DNA of 64,000 nucleotides from Lachnospiraceae bacterium (GCA_009777715.1 WRLH01000001.1:1-64000), one strand, 5' to 3'; shown: positions 8,084 through 17,526, counted from the stretch's first letter. Notes: generated from the letters alone by a model not told the origin. Numbers and translations are program-made.

Positions 8084-9130
8084 ATGATTGAAGCAATCGA
8101 AAATCCATATGATTTATCAGCAATCCGCGGCGGCCTTGATAATATGTTCCCCGGAATGAAATTTGACCTTGACAGCATTTTATTTTTAATCATGCGCGGA
8201 CAAGTTTTCGAAGCGGCAAAAGAGCTGTTTGGCCAGCTAAGCTCTGGCTTAATCGGTGAAATAACCGGAATCAGGACGCTATTAGCCGCGATTTTGATTC
8301 TGGGCATCATATCAGCGTTATTTAGCAATTTTACGGATATTTTTTCAGACGGGCAGCTTTCAAAGGTCGCATATTATTTTACCTATCTATTTATGATAGT
8401 GATTCTGACAAGCGCATTTCTTGAAATCGCCAGGATTACCACGGCAACAATCGAAAATGTCCTGCTGTTTGTCAAAATCATGGTCCCGACTTATTTTATT
8501 TCTGTCGGCGCGGCGGTGGGAATCACCACGGCAACCGCCGGATATCAATTGATTTTAGTGATTGCTTATTTAGTCCAAAGCTTTTTAGTGGCAATTATTA
8601 TCCCGCTTATTTATTGTTATGCGATTCTGGCTTTGCTTGGCGGGCTGTGGACAGAGGACAGGCTGGAACTAATCCTTGACCTGATTAAGAAAGTCATTTC
8701 AACGATTCTTAAGGTATCATTAGGGATTGTTGCCGGAATCAGCTTTCTCCAGTCAATCATAACACCTGCTATTGATGGGCTCAAATTATCGCTCTTTAAA
8801 CGGATATTATCGATAATTCCCGGCATTGGCAACCTCGCGGAGGGCGTGACAGAAATGGTTGTTGGTTCGGCGGTGCTAGTGAAAAATAGCCTTGGGATTC
8901 TTATTCTTTTTGCGTTGGCTTTTATTTGCATTACTCCGCTGGCAAAAATAATGATTATCGCCGGAATCATAAAGCTGTCGGCGGCTTTGACGGCGATTAT
9001 TTGCGATAAAAGGATTATTAAATGCACCGACCGGATTGGTGACGCCGGATTTTTATTATTTAAATCAGTTTTTACTTCGGTGTCGCTCTTCTTTATTTTA
9101 ATCGCAATTTTGGCATATACATTAAGGTAG
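8084..9130 (+). CDS. spoIIIAE: stage III sporulation protein AE
   Basis: 348 residues. A soluble N-terminal part (about 1-60) is followed by six to eight transmembrane helices, the polytopic core expected of SpoIIIAE. The N terminus lacks the long cleaved signal peptide seen in some Bacillus versions. It is a membrane channel component of the mother cell. The ATG is 9 bases after spoIIIAD. Confidence 0.95.
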   Translation: MIEAIENPYDLSAIRGGLDNMFPGMKFDLDSILFLIMRGQVFEAAKELFGQLSSGLIGEITGIRTLLAAILILGIISALFSNFTDIFSDGQLSKVAYYFTYLFMIVILTSAFLEIARITTATIENVLLFVKIMVPTYFISVGAAVGITTATAGYQLILVIAYLVQSFLVAIIIPLIYCYAILALLGGLWTEDRLELILDLIKKVISTILKVSLGIVAGISFLQSIITPAIDGLKLSLFKRILSIIPGIGNLAEGVTEMVVGSAVLVKNSLGILILFALAFICITPLAKIMIIAGIIKLSAALTAIICDKRIIKCTDRIGDAGFLLFKSVFTSVSLFFILIAILAYTLR

Positions 9131-9132
9131 TT

Positions 9133-9157
9133 AATGCGCTTTTCATAAACGCGCATT
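9133..9157. other. small inverted repeat between spoIIIAE and spoIIIAF
   Basis: AATGCGC (9133-9139) and GCGCATT (9151-9157) are perfect complements around an 11-base loop, directly before the spoIIIAF ribosome site (GGAGAG). No T run follows. It may attenuate or stabilise the downstream mRNA; this is inference. Confidence 0.5.
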
Positions 9158-9169
9158 GGAGAGAGTTTT

Positions 9170-9769
9170 ATGATAAACGAATTTCTGGAATTTATTAAGA
9201 GAATGGGAATATTTTTAATTTGTGCCGAGAGCATTTTGTACTTTGCCCCAGGAAATTCTTACCAGAAGTACATTAGGGTTTTGATTGGTTTTATGATTCT
9301 GATGCAGTTCATGATTCCGGTTAAGGCGATTTTGACCGGGCAGGACAGAACGTCAATTGAAAATCAGGTTAATGAATTTCGTTTGCAGATTGAAAGCTTG
9401 TCTGATGAGCAAAGTGTTGAAGTTTTTTTGCCCAATCAGGAAACATTGGTGGAAAAGAGTATTGCCGAAGAAATTAAATCTAGATTAAATAATTCTTTAA
9501 GCGAAGAAAAGCTTGATTTTACGGTTATTGACATTGAATTAGGAAACATAACACGTGTTATTTTAAGAAAGCAGACATTTTTAAATGACGCAGAATTTGA
9601 TGGGAATATGACGGTTAAGATTGATAAAATAACGGTTGGCGAAATCAACAGGATTAATAATGAAAGCTTAAGCGGTGAGGAAAATGAAGATACCGAGCAT
9701 TTAATGAATCTTTTTTGCCGTGAGCTTAAGACAAGCAAAGAATATTTGGAGGTGGTAATTGTTGAGTGA
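9170..9769 (+). CDS. spoIIIAF: stage III sporulation protein AF
   Basis: 199 residues. Two N-terminal transmembrane helices (about 8-25 and 34-55, LIGFMILMQFMIPV) precede a soluble C-terminal domain that in the family has a ring-building fold. GGAGAG precedes the ATG. The end overlaps the spoIIIAG start by about 10 bases. The coding region contains one exact copy of the palindrome ATAACANNTGTTAT (9548-9561). Confidence 0.93.
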   Translation: MINEFLEFIKRMGIFLICAESILYFAPGNSYQKYIRVLIGFMILMQFMIPVKAILTGQDRTSIENQVNEFRLQIESLSDEQSVEVFLPNQETLVEKSIAEEIKSRLNNSLSEEKLDFTVIDIELGNITRVILRKQTFLNDAEFDGNMTVKIDKITVGEINRINNESLSGEENEDTEHLMNLFCRELKTSKEYLEVVIVE

Positions 9770-10412
9770 AAAAGCAAAAAAACTATGGCCGGCCGGGAAG
9801 CTTAAAAAAGATCATTTCTTAATCATGATCTTGATGGGCATTTTGTTTTTGGTAATCATCTGGCCGGCAGAAAAAACTTCATCGCCAGAGGAGTCCGGTT
9901 TATTGGACAACTATTCTGATATGATGAAATTAACGAAAGCGGGGAGCGATGGAACGGTTGAACTTACATATGAAGAAGAGGCATTAAATGAGCTTTACGC
10001 TTATCCCGGCTATCTTGAGGCAAAGCTTGAAGAGGCACTTAAGATGATGGACGGAGCAGGAAAGACGAAAGTGATGATTACGCTTAAGGCCTCAAAAGAG
10101 ACGATTGTCGAAAAGGATGCCCCGACGAAAAGAGCAGGAAGCACAGAAGTTGATGCTTTAGGCGGCAGCCGAAATACCAGCGATATTGAGACCGGGCAGG
10201 AAACGATTTTCTACACGAATTCCGCCGGGCTTAGCGTTCCATACGTAAGGAAGACAATTTTGCCTTTGATTGAGGGAGTCCTTGTCGTCACCGAGGGCGG
10301 AGGCGACGAAATAATTATCCGCAATATGAAAGACGCAATTAAGGCATTATTTGGAGTAGACGAACATAAGATTAAAATAGTAAAAATGATATCCAGCATA
10401 CCGGACAAATAG
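9759..10412 (+). CDS. spoIIIAG: stage III sporulation protein AG
   Basis: 217 residues. The start is TTG at 9759 or the adjacent TTG at 9762; GGAGGTGG (9748-9755) serves either. One transmembrane helix (about 25-42, LIMILMGILFLVIIW) precedes an extracytoplasmic domain with the ring-building motif. In Bacillus SpoIIIAG forms a large oligomeric ring in the intermembrane space. It is translationally coupled to spoIIIAF by overlap. Confidence 0.94.
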   Translation: MLSEKAKKLWPAGKLKKDHFLIMILMGILFLVIIWPAEKTSSPEESGLLDNYSDMMKLTKAGSDGTVELTYEEEALNELYAYPGYLEAKLEEALKMMDGAGKTKVMITLKASKETIVEKDAPTKRAGSTEVDALGGSRNTSDIETGQETIFYTNSAGLSVPYVRKTILPLIEGVLVVTEGGGDEIIIRNMKDAIKALFGVDEHKIKIVKMISSIPDK

Positions 10413-10457
10413 TAGACGGAAAATTCCGGTATTCTGAAAGAAAAGCGGGGTAAAAAA

Positions 10458-11075
10458 TTGAAAAATATGGTAAAAAAGAATCAAATCATGATTACAGCCT
10501 TGGCCATAATGATTATGGTCGCCGGTTATCTTAATTTTGCCGGGAACAAGATTACTGATGAGGAAATCATGTCGGTCAGCTCGACTGAAGTAGCAACGAT
10601 GTTTGAGATCGCCGATGAAGATATTGAAAGCTTGTACGGTGATATCGAAAGCATGGATTCAGAGGTTATCATCATCGAGGATTTTCTTGATGAGAGCCTT
10701 AATGGTTTTATGGCCCCTTCTGCTAGCGGAGTCCTTTCCGGCGCAAGGCTGATGAAAGAACAAACCAGGGCCAAAAGCAAGGAAACGCTGATGGAAATCA
10801 TCAATAATGTGAATATCAGCGAAGAACAAAAGCAAGATGCCGTTGACAGCATGATTAATATTACCAATATTGCGGAGAAAGAAACTTCCTCGGAGATTCT
10901 CTTGGAAGCAAAAGGTTTTCGTGATGTAATTGTCAGCATTACTGATATGTCAGTTGATGTTGTTGTCAATGACCCAGACCTTACCGAAGCAAAGCGGGCG
11001 CAGATCGAAGACATTATTATCCGTAAAACTGGCGTCGCCCCGGAAACCATTATTATCAGCACAGTTGAAAATTGA
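10458..11075 (+). CDS. spoIIIAH: stage III sporulation protein AH
   Basis: 205 residues from TTG at 10458 (an in-frame ATG at 10467 is the alternative). One N-terminal transmembrane helix (IMITALAIMIMVAGYL) and a C-terminal ring-building/YscJ-like domain (about 100-200). SpoIIIAH binds forespore SpoIIQ across the intermembrane space, zipping the two halves of the channel. It is the last gene of the operon. No clear intrinsic terminator follows; the deoB promoter starts inside its last codons. Confidence 0.94.
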   Translation: MKNMVKKNQIMITALAIMIMVAGYLNFAGNKITDEEIMSVSSTEVATMFEIADEDIESLYGDIESMDSEVIIIEDFLDESLNGFMAPSASGVLSGARLMKEQTRAKSKETLMEIINNVNISEEQKQDAVDSMINITNIAEKETSSEILLEAKGFRDVIVSITDMSVDVVVNDPDLTEAKRAQIEDIIIRKTGVAPETIIISTVEN

Positions 11076-11094
11076 TTTAGTTTAGTGGTATACT
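11065..11094 (+). promoter_or_regulatory. sigma-A promoter for deoB
   Basis: -35 TTGAAA (11065-11070, overlapping the spoIIIAH 3' end), 18-base spacer, -10 TATACT (11089-11094). Confidence 0.55.
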
Positions 11095-11138
11095 AGATAA
11101 TAATAAAGATTAAAATACTTAATGGGAAAAGGGACACT

Positions 11139-12329
11139 ATGAGCAGAATATTTTTAATCGTACTTGACAGCTTGGGAATTGGGGCTATGGAAGACGCTTC
11201 GGCTTATGGGGATTCGGGAACGAATACCCTTAAGTCAGTGTTTGGAAGCCCCTATTTTCATGTTCCCCATTTAAAGGAACTAGGGCTTTTTAATATTGAT
11301 GGGATTGATTACGCTAAGGGGGCGGACAAGCCAAAGGCTTATTTTGCCCGTTTAACCGAGGCTTCTGCGGGGAAAGATACAACAGTCGGTCATTGGGAAA
11401 TAGCCGGGCTTATTTCCAAAAAGCCATTACCGACCTTTCCGGACGGTTTTCCGGCCCAGATACTTTCCGCTTTTTGTGAGCAGACCGGACGCGGATATCT
11501 TTGCAATCAGGCTTATTCCGGCACAGAGGTGTTAAAGGATTATGGCGAAGAACATCTTAACAGCGGCAAATTAATTGTTTATACTTCGGCTGACAGCGTT
11601 TTTCAAATTGCCGCCCATGAGGAAGTTGTTCCATTAGATTTGCTATACCGATATTGTGAGATGGCCAGGGATATCCTAAGCGGCGAATACGGTGTTGGCA
11701 GGGTCATTGCCCGGCCCTTTGTTGGGGAGGCGGGGGCATATCAACGGACAGCAGGCCGCCATGATTTTTCTCTTTCGCCGCCGGGCCTTACAATGCTTGA
11801 TATCCTAAAAGAAGCCGGGCTTTCGGTGATTGGAGTTGGTAAGATTAAGGATATCTTTGCCGGACGCGGCTTAACCGAATTTGCATATACGAGCGGCAAT
11901 CCCGATGGCATTCTTAAGACCTTGGCATATATGGAAAAAGACTTTACGGGCTTATGCTTCATCAATTTAGTTGATTTTGATATGCTTTATGGACACCGGA
12001 ATGATATTGACGGTTACGCCAAAGCCCTTTCTTATTTTGATGAACAGCTTCCGCAAATATTAAAGAGTTTACGGCCGGACGATGTCTTAATGATTACCGC
12101 CGATCATGGCTGTGATCCCGGTTTTCGTGAATCAACTGACCATAGCCGCGAATATGTCCCGCTGCTTATTTATGGGGACAAGTTAGGCGCAGGGGATTTG
12201 GGCACCCGTAAAAGCTTTGCCGATATTGCCCAAACGGTGCTTAGCTATTTTGGGCTTAGCGGAGCAATAGATGGGGATAAAACTGAAATCCGTGCGATAG
12301 AGAGTGTGGTTCATAAGACCGACCCTTGA
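11139..12329 (+). CDS. deoB: phosphopentomutase
   Basis: 396 residues. Alkaline-phosphatase-fold metalloenzyme interconverting ribose/deoxyribose 1-phosphate and 5-phosphate in nucleoside salvage. The N terminus LIVLDSLGIGAMEDA holds a metal aspartate, DTTVGHWEIAG holds the phosphorylated threonine, and NLVDFDMLYGHRND and ITADHGCDP complete the metal site. GGGAAAAGGG precedes the ATG. No nucleoside phosphorylase or deoxyribose aldolase gene is adjacent, so the usual deo operon is absent here. The last nine codons lie within the palindromic element at 12300-12424. Confidence 0.97.
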   Translation: MSRIFLIVLDSLGIGAMEDASAYGDSGTNTLKSVFGSPYFHVPHLKELGLFNIDGIDYAKGADKPKAYFARLTEASAGKDTTVGHWEIAGLISKKPLPTFPDGFPAQILSAFCEQTGRGYLCNQAYSGTEVLKDYGEEHLNSGKLIVYTSADSVFQIAAHEEVVPLDLLYRYCEMARDILSGEYGVGRVIARPFVGEAGAYQRTAGRHDFSLSPPGLTMLDILKEAGLSVIGVGKIKDIFAGRGLTEFAYTSGNPDGILKTLAYMEKDFTGLCFINLVDFDMLYGHRNDIDGYAKALSYFDEQLPQILKSLRPDDVLMITADHGCDPGFRESTDHSREYVPLLIYGDKLGAGDLGTRKSFADIAQTVLSYFGLSGAIDGDKTEIRAIESVVHKTDP

Positions 12330-12424
12330 GATTCGTCGTTACTTATGCGGTGTACTTTACCGCATTATGTAACGCAACGATTCTCTCGGAGCGGGAGCGT
12401 GTCGGGCGGTGAACCAACACTCTC
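12300..12424 (-). repeat. nested palindromic intergenic element, copy A (related to copy B at 25089)
   Basis: Helices found by eye: GAGAGTG (12300-12306) with CACTCTC (12418-12424); GGTTCA (12308-12313) with TGAACC (12410-12415); CCGAC (12319-12323) with GTCGG (12401-12405); then GAGA, TCGT, GTTAC and ATGCGG type stems towards an apical loop near 12351-12359. Read on the minus strand it aligns with copy B, sharing CGCTCCGAGAGAA, TTGCGTTAC and TCTCAAGGGTCGG, while other stem arms differ in a compensating way. It begins inside deoB and ends 31 bases before prfC. The function is unknown. Confidence 0.8.
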
Positions 12425-12454
12425 AAACGCGCGGAAGAGAGAGGAAAGACAGAA

Positions 12455-14047
12455 TTGGACAAAGAAAACACATATGAAATAAACCGCCGCCGCACTTTTG
12501 CCATTATTTCACACCCAGACGCAGGCAAAACGACCTTAACCGAGAAATTTTTGCTCTATGGCGGAGTAATCAACCAAGCCGGAAGCGTAAAAGGCAAGGC
12601 AACGGCAAAACACGCGGTTTCAGACTGGATGGAAATAGAAAAAGAAAGAGGTATCTCGGTTACCTCTTCCGTTATGCAATTCGAGTACGAAAATTTTTGC
12701 ATTAATATCCTTGACACGCCGGGACACCAAGACTTTTCCGAGGACACCTACCGGACATTGATGGCGGCTGATTCGGCAGTAATGGTAATTGATGCTTCAA
12801 AAGGCGTTGAAGCCCAAACCCGCAAATTATTTAAGGTCTGCGTCATGCGCCGGATTCCGATCTTTACTTTTATTAACAAGCTCGACCGTGAAGCCTTAGA
12901 TATCTTTGATTTACTTGATGATATTGAAAAAGAGCTAGGCATTATGACTTGCCCGATCAATTGGCCGCTTAGTTCGGGAAAGAATTTTAAAGGAATCTAT
13001 GACCGGGAAAGAAAAGAGGTAGTTACCTATTTTGACACCAATAAAGGCACAAAAGAAGGTATAACCGAAAATATACCCATTACAGACCCCGGATTGAAAG
13101 ATAAAATAACACCTGTTATTTTTGAAAAATTAAATGATGACATTGAGTTATTGGACGGTGCTTCTGCTTTATTTGATCTTGACAAAGTAAATAAAGGCGA
13201 GCTGACCCCAGTATTTTTTGGTTCAGCGTTACAGAATTTTGGCGTTTTGGAATTTCTTAAATATTTCCTCAAGCTTTCGACAACGCCGCTTAAAAGAAAA
13301 GCCGACTGTGGTTTGATCGAGCCGACCATGCCGGATTTTTCCGCCTTTGTCTTTAAGATCCAGGCGAATATGAACAAAGCCCATCGTGACCGGATTGCCT
13401 TTATGCGGATCTGCTCAGGGAAATACGAAGCAGGAATGGAAGTCCGCCATATCCAAGGCGGCCGCAATATCCGCCTAATGCAGCCCCAGCAAATGATGGC
13501 AAGCGAAAGAAAAATAATAAATGAATGCTTTGCCGGAGATATTATTGGTGTCTTTGACCCCGGCATTTTTGCGATTGGTGATACAATCAGCGTGCCGGGC
13601 AAGGAATTTTATTATGAGGGCATCCCGACTTTTGCGCCGGAGCATTTTGCCCGCGTCCGCCAGATTGATACAATGAAGCGCAAGCAATTTGTCAAAGGGA
13701 TTACCCAAATCGCCCAAGAGGGAGCAATTCAGATTTTTCAAGAACCGGCTGGCGGAATGGAAGAGATTATCGTTGGCGTGGTTGGAATACTCCAGTTTGA
13801 TGTCTTAAAGCACCGCTTGGATAGTGAATACAATGTTGAGATAAAGCTTGAGAATTTACCCTATGAGCATATCCGCTGGGTTTTAGAAAGCGAAACTGAT
13901 TTTAGCCGCTTGTCCGGCACATCGGATATGAAAAAAGTGATGGACCTTAAAGGCAATCCTTTGCTTTTATTTATCAATGAGTGGAGTGTCAGAATGACGC
14001 TTGACCGGAATGCTGGGTTAGTGCTTTCGGAATTTGGCACAGCATAA
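12455..14047 (+). CDS. prfC: peptide chain release factor 3
   Basis: 530 residues, normal for RF3. TTG start with GAGAGGAAAG upstream. GTPase motifs are in order: SHPDAGKTTLTEK (about 18-30), the switch region ERGISVTSS, DTPGHQDFSEDTYRT and NKLDRE. This translational GTPase releases RF1/RF2 from the ribosome after termination and is related to EF-G but shorter. The coding sequence contains the palindrome ATAACACCTGTTAT (13106-13119). It stands between the palindromic element and a lipoprotein gene, with no obvious promoter of its own. Confidence 0.97.
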   Translation: MDKENTYEINRRRTFAIISHPDAGKTTLTEKFLLYGGVINQAGSVKGKATAKHAVSDWMEIEKERGISVTSSVMQFEYENFCINILDTPGHQDFSEDTYRTLMAADSAVMVIDASKGVEAQTRKLFKVCVMRRIPIFTFINKLDREALDIFDLLDDIEKELGIMTCPINWPLSSGKNFKGIYDRERKEVVTYFDTNKGTKEGITENIPITDPGLKDKITPVIFEKLNDDIELLDGASALFDLDKVNKGELTPVFFGSALQNFGVLEFLKYFLKLSTTPLKRKADCGLIEPTMPDFSAFVFKIQANMNKAHRDRIAFMRICSGKYEAGMEVRHIQGGRNIRLMQPQQMMASERKIINECFAGDIIGVFDPGIFAIGDTISVPGKEFYYEGIPTFAPEHFARVRQIDTMKRKQFVKGITQIAQEGAIQIFQEPAGGMEEIIVGVVGILQFDVLKHRLDSEYNVEIKLENLPYEHIRWVLESETDFSRLSGTSDMKKVMDLKGNPLLLFINEWSVRMTLDRNAGLVLSEFGTA

Positions 14048-14080
14048 AAAAACGAATCGTAGATAAGGCAGGTGATTTAA

Positions 14081-15415
14081 ATGAAAATTAAATGGATCTG
14101 GATTTTATTAATCCCGCTTTTAGCTGGCTGTCTTGATTTTCATCTTGAGCAGGCGGAAATTCCTCTTGCTCCGGTTGCGGAAATTCTGGACTTGGAAGCT
14201 TCAGTTTATGAGCCAGCCATTATTATTGAGGATTCTTTCGCGCCGGAAGAGCAAAGCTCATCATATCAATTATTAATAGAAGAAGTCAAAACAGATAATG
14301 ATGAAATTGAGTTGTCCTTAGAAGATATAAGTGCCAGGGAGCGGATTGGCTTAACGGAAGAAGCCATTGAAGAAATGAAAAAGAAACAGCGCGGGCTTTA
14401 TCATTTTGACCGGATTAATGCTTCCGAGCAACAGCTTTACGTAGAACTCCTAACGATAATGGAAGAGTACGGATCGGGAATTGCCATTTCAACAACTGAC
14501 CCTTTAGTTATCGAAAAGGTTTTTCAATGTGTGCTTAATGACAAGCCGGGCATTTTTTATGTTGTTGGGTACCGCTATACGAAGTATACCCTAGGTGAGA
14601 TAACCAAAAAGATTACCTTTACCGCAACTTACAGCATTGGCGAAACAGAAAAAAGGAATCGGCAGCTAAAAATCGATGCTTATGTTGAACGCTGTCTTGG
14701 CGGTATGCCGGCCGGGGCGGACGAATACCAAAAAGTAAAATATATTTATGAATATTTAATCAACAATACCGAATATGATGCCATGGCGGAGGATAACCAA
14801 AATATCTGCTCTGTTTTTTTAAGGGGCAGGAGTGTTTGCCAAGGTTATGCCAAAGCAACCCAATATTTATTAAATGAAGTGGGCATTCCGGCGACCTTAG
14901 TCATGGGCAAGGTAATAGCAAGCGGTGAGGGACACGCTTGGAATATTGTTAAGGTTGACGGTGATTATTATCATGTGGACACAACCTTTGGCGACGCTTC
15001 ATATATCAGCGAGGGAAGCCATGAACCCACCGGGACGGCAAATATCTGGCACAATACGATCTGGCCGATTAATTATGATTATTTATTAGTGACGACCGCC
15101 CAAATTGAAAAGAGCCACAAAATTGAGCCAATTGTGCCTTTGGCAGAAGCTAGCGCCTTAAGGAATAATTATTTCATTCGGGAGGGATTATTTTTCAGCG
15201 CGGTGGACGAAGAAAAATTACAGGTGTTATTTAATAGGGAATATGAAGCGGGAAATCCTTATATTACGATAAAATGTGCCGATCTGCAAGTCTTTAATGA
15301 GATGATGGAGTATTTAATTAATCAGCAGAATATCTTTCGCTTTCTAATTAATAATGACGGTATCATCAGGTATGTTGAAATGGAAGACCAATTAAGCATT
15401 AGTTTCTGGCTGTAA
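14081..15415 (+). CDS. lipoprotein with transglutaminase-like core domain
   Basis: 444 residues. Lipobox LLAGC (Cys at residue 17) after a hydrophobic signal, so a membrane-anchored surface lipoprotein. An acidic linker is followed by a transglutaminase-like/cysteine-protease domain: C253 in SVCQGYAKA, H285 in GEGHAWNIV and D300 in YHVDTTFGD form the expected triad. Families of this kind include peptidase-like proteins of Clostridia whose substrate is mostly unknown. AGGCAGGTGA precedes the ATG. It lies 33 bases after prfC and may be co-transcribed; a promoter follows it. Confidence 0.85.
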   Translation: MKIKWIWILLIPLLAGCLDFHLEQAEIPLAPVAEILDLEASVYEPAIIIEDSFAPEEQSSSYQLLIEEVKTDNDEIELSLEDISARERIGLTEEAIEEMKKKQRGLYHFDRINASEQQLYVELLTIMEEYGSGIAISTTDPLVIEKVFQCVLNDKPGIFYVVGYRYTKYTLGEITKKITFTATYSIGETEKRNRQLKIDAYVERCLGGMPAGADEYQKVKYIYEYLINNTEYDAMAEDNQNICSVFLRGRSVCQGYAKATQYLLNEVGIPATLVMGKVIASGEGHAWNIVKVDGDYYHVDTTFGDASYISEGSHEPTGTANIWHNTIWPINYDYLLVTTAQIEKSHKIEPIVPLAEASALRNNYFIREGLFFSAVDEEKLQVLFNREYEAGNPYITIKCADLQVFNEMMEYLINQQNIFRFLINNDGIIRYVEMEDQLSISFWL

Positions 15416-15423
15416 ACTTAATA

Positions 15424-15452
15424 TTGCAAATGATAAAAATATTTGTTACTAT
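15424..15452 (+). promoter_or_regulatory. probable sigma-A promoter for the Asp23-nusB operon
   Basis: -35 TTGCAA (15424-15429), 17-base spacer, -10-like TACTAT (15447-15452). The -10 is a 4/6 match only. Confidence 0.45.
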
Positions 15453-15496
15453 AGATTAAAGTCAAAGATTTAGTTTTAAAGAGATTAGGAGGCACG

Positions 15497-15877
15497 ATGG
15501 AAAGGTCATATATCGAGAAATCATATACAGCAAAAGAAAATGAGGCAGTCGGCAGCGTGAAAATAGCCGACGATGTTGTTGCAATGATTGCCGGCCTTGC
15601 GGCAATGGAAGTAGAGGGGGTATCGGCTATGGCCGGGAATATTTCCAAAGAGCTGATGAGCAAAGTTGGGGTCAGGAACTTGGCCAAAGGGGTCAAAGTC
15701 GAAATCCTTGGCAAAAGAGTCATTGTTGATATGGCGATAATTGTCGGTTATGGCTTTAATATTCCGGCAATCAGCCAAAAAGTCCAGCTGAAAGTCCGGA
15801 CCGCGATTGAAAATATGACAGGGCTTCATGTAACTGACGTAAATCTCCGCGTCGCCGGGATTAACAACATCATATAA
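15497..15877 (+). CDS. Asp23/Gls24 family envelope stress protein (YqhY-like)
   Basis: 126 residues with the family pattern KIADDVVAMIAGLAAMEVEGV near residue 20 and the C-terminal TAIENMTGLHVTDVNLRVAGI. AGGAGG lies before the ATG. Asp23 proteins are small cytoplasmic, often membrane-associated, proteins linked to envelope stress; in Bacillus the yqhY homologue also sits directly before nusB and is linked to fatty-acid synthesis control. The same placement here supports orthology. Biochemical function is unknown. Confidence 0.93.
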   Translation: MERSYIEKSYTAKENEAVGSVKIADDVVAMIAGLAAMEVEGVSAMAGNISKELMSKVGVRNLAKGVKVEILGKRVIVDMAIIVGYGFNIPAISQKVQLKVRTAIENMTGLHVTDVNLRVAGINNII

Positions 15878-15894
15878 ATCATCTAAGGAAGCAC

Positions 15895-16305
15895 ATGAAC
15901 AGAAGAGAAATCCGTGAACATATTTTCAAGCTTCTTTTTCGGGCTGAATTTAACCAGCCGGAGGAGATGGATGAGCAAACAGCCTTTTTTTTTGAATCCG
16001 ATGATAATAAAGCCGCGCTTAAAAAAGCTGGCTTCATCAAAGGAAAATTATTTAAGGTTCTTGAGCGTTTGCCAGAGATAGACCAAGCACTTAGCCAAAC
16101 GGTTGAAGGCTGGGATATTAACCGGATCGGAAAGGTAGATTTAGCGATTTTGCGGCTCGCAATTTACGAAATGCGGTTTGATGATGAGATTCCGGAAGGA
16201 GTTGCGATTAATGAAGCCGTTGAATTAGCGAAGAAATTCGGGCAAGATAATTCAAAGGCTTTTGTTAATGGTGTCTTATCGAAGTTATTAAAGCATAGCT
16301 TGTGA
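15895..16305 (+). CDS. nusB: transcription antitermination factor NusB
   Basis: 136 residues, all-helical family. The C-terminal signature VDLAILRLAIYEM, then EGVAINEAVELAKKFG and SKAFVNGVLSKL, is complete. NusB with NusE (S10) binds boxA of rRNA transcripts to allow antitermination. AAGGA precedes the ATG, 17 bases after the Asp23-family gene. It opens the conserved nusB-xseA-xseB-ispA-dxs run. Confidence 0.97.
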   Translation: MNRREIREHIFKLLFRAEFNQPEEMDEQTAFFFESDDNKAALKKAGFIKGKLFKVLERLPEIDQALSQTVEGWDINRIGKVDLAILRLAIYEMRFDDEIPEGVAINEAVELAKKFGQDNSKAFVNGVLSKLLKHSL

Positions 16306-16320
16306 AAATAGAGGGCAGCC

Positions 16321-17526
16321 ATGAAAAACGCCTACACAGTATCACAAATTAATTCTTACATCAAAAATATGTTTACCCAGGATTATTTGCTTGGCTCAGT
16401 TTCGGTAAAAGGTGAGGTCAGCAACTTAAAGTACCACACTTCGGGGCATATCTATTTTACCCTTAAAGATTCAAAAGGTTCAATAACGTGTGTTATGTTT
16501 GCTGGCAACCGATCTGGCCTTAGCTTTCGCATGACTGACGGCTGCCAGGTAGTTGTCCAAGGGGCAGTTGATATTTATGAAAAAGACGGCAAATATCAGC
16601 TTTACGCAAAAAAGATTACCGCTGATGGACAAGGGCTTTTATATGAGCAATTTTTAAGGCTTAAAACCAAGCTTGAAGAAATGGGTATGTTTGCACCCGA
16701 GTATAAGCAGGAAATACCGCGTTATATCCGTTCGTTAGGAGTTGTTACCTCACCGGGCGGGGCGGTGGTCCATGACATAATCAACATCACAAAAAGGCGA
16801 AACCCATATGTCCGGATATTGATTTATCCCGCCATTGTCCAAGGAGAAAATGCGGCGGAAAGCATTATTAAAGGGATAACAGTCTTAACCAAGGAAAATG
16901 TTGATGTGATGATTGTTGGCCGCGGCGGCGGGTCTTTTGAGGATTTATGGCCGTTTAATGATGAAAAGCTAGCCCAGGCGGTCTTTGATTGCCCGATTCC
17001 TATTATATCTGCGGTCGGGCATGAAACTGACACGACCATAATTGATTTTGTCGCCGACAAACGGGCCCCAACCCCATCGGCAGCCGCAGAGCAAGCGGTT
17101 TATGAATTAGCGATTTTAGAAAATGAGCTTAACGCAATTGAGAACAGCTTAAAGCGTCTGCTCAAAAGCAATATTGAGCTAATTAAATATCGGGTGTTAT
17201 TTTATCAGAACCGCCTAATTGCCTTAAGCCCGCTAGCCGGAATCAGGGAAAAAAGAAGCCATGCCCTTGCTCTTGAGACACGCCTTGAGTCTTTGATGGC
17301 TGACAGGTTAAAGACCGTGCGTTACCGTTTGCTAGTATATGCCGAAAGGCTTAAGGGGCTTTCGCCGCTAGAAAAGCTAAGCCAAGGTTATGCTTTTGTG
17401 GAGAATGAAATAGGGCAAGCGGTTACCGATATCGGCAAGGTAAAAAGCGGTGACAGGATTCGGATTAACATCAAAAATGGCGTCATTGGGGCGCAAGTAG
17501 AAAGTGTTGGAAAAGGTATCATATGA
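16321..17526 (+). CDS. xseA: exodeoxyribonuclease VII large subunit
   Basis: 401 residues. N-terminal OB fold (about 5-100, SVKGEVSNLKYHTSGHIYFTLKD) and catalytic core with GVVTSPGGAVVHDI and VGRGGGSFEDLWPFNDE, then HETDTTIIDFVAD. The coiled-coil C-terminal region (from about 260) is shorter than in Escherichia coli but usual for Clostridia. It degrades single-stranded DNA to oligonucleotides together with XseB. Its end overlaps the xseB ATG by four bases. It contains a one-mismatch copy of the ATAACANNTGTTAT palindrome (16483-16496). Confidence 0.97.
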   Translation: MKNAYTVSQINSYIKNMFTQDYLLGSVSVKGEVSNLKYHTSGHIYFTLKDSKGSITCVMFAGNRSGLSFRMTDGCQVVVQGAVDIYEKDGKYQLYAKKITADGQGLLYEQFLRLKTKLEEMGMFAPEYKQEIPRYIRSLGVVTSPGGAVVHDIINITKRRNPYVRILIYPAIVQGENAAESIIKGITVLTKENVDVMIVGRGGGSFEDLWPFNDEKLAQAVFDCPIPIISAVGHETDTTIIDFVADKRAPTPSAAAEQAVYELAILENELNAIENSLKRLLKSNIELIKYRVLFYQNRLIALSPLAGIREKRSHALALETRLESLMADRLKTVRYRLLVYAERLKGLSPLEKLSQGYAFVENEIGQAVTDIGKVKSGDRIRINIKNGVIGAQVESVGKGII

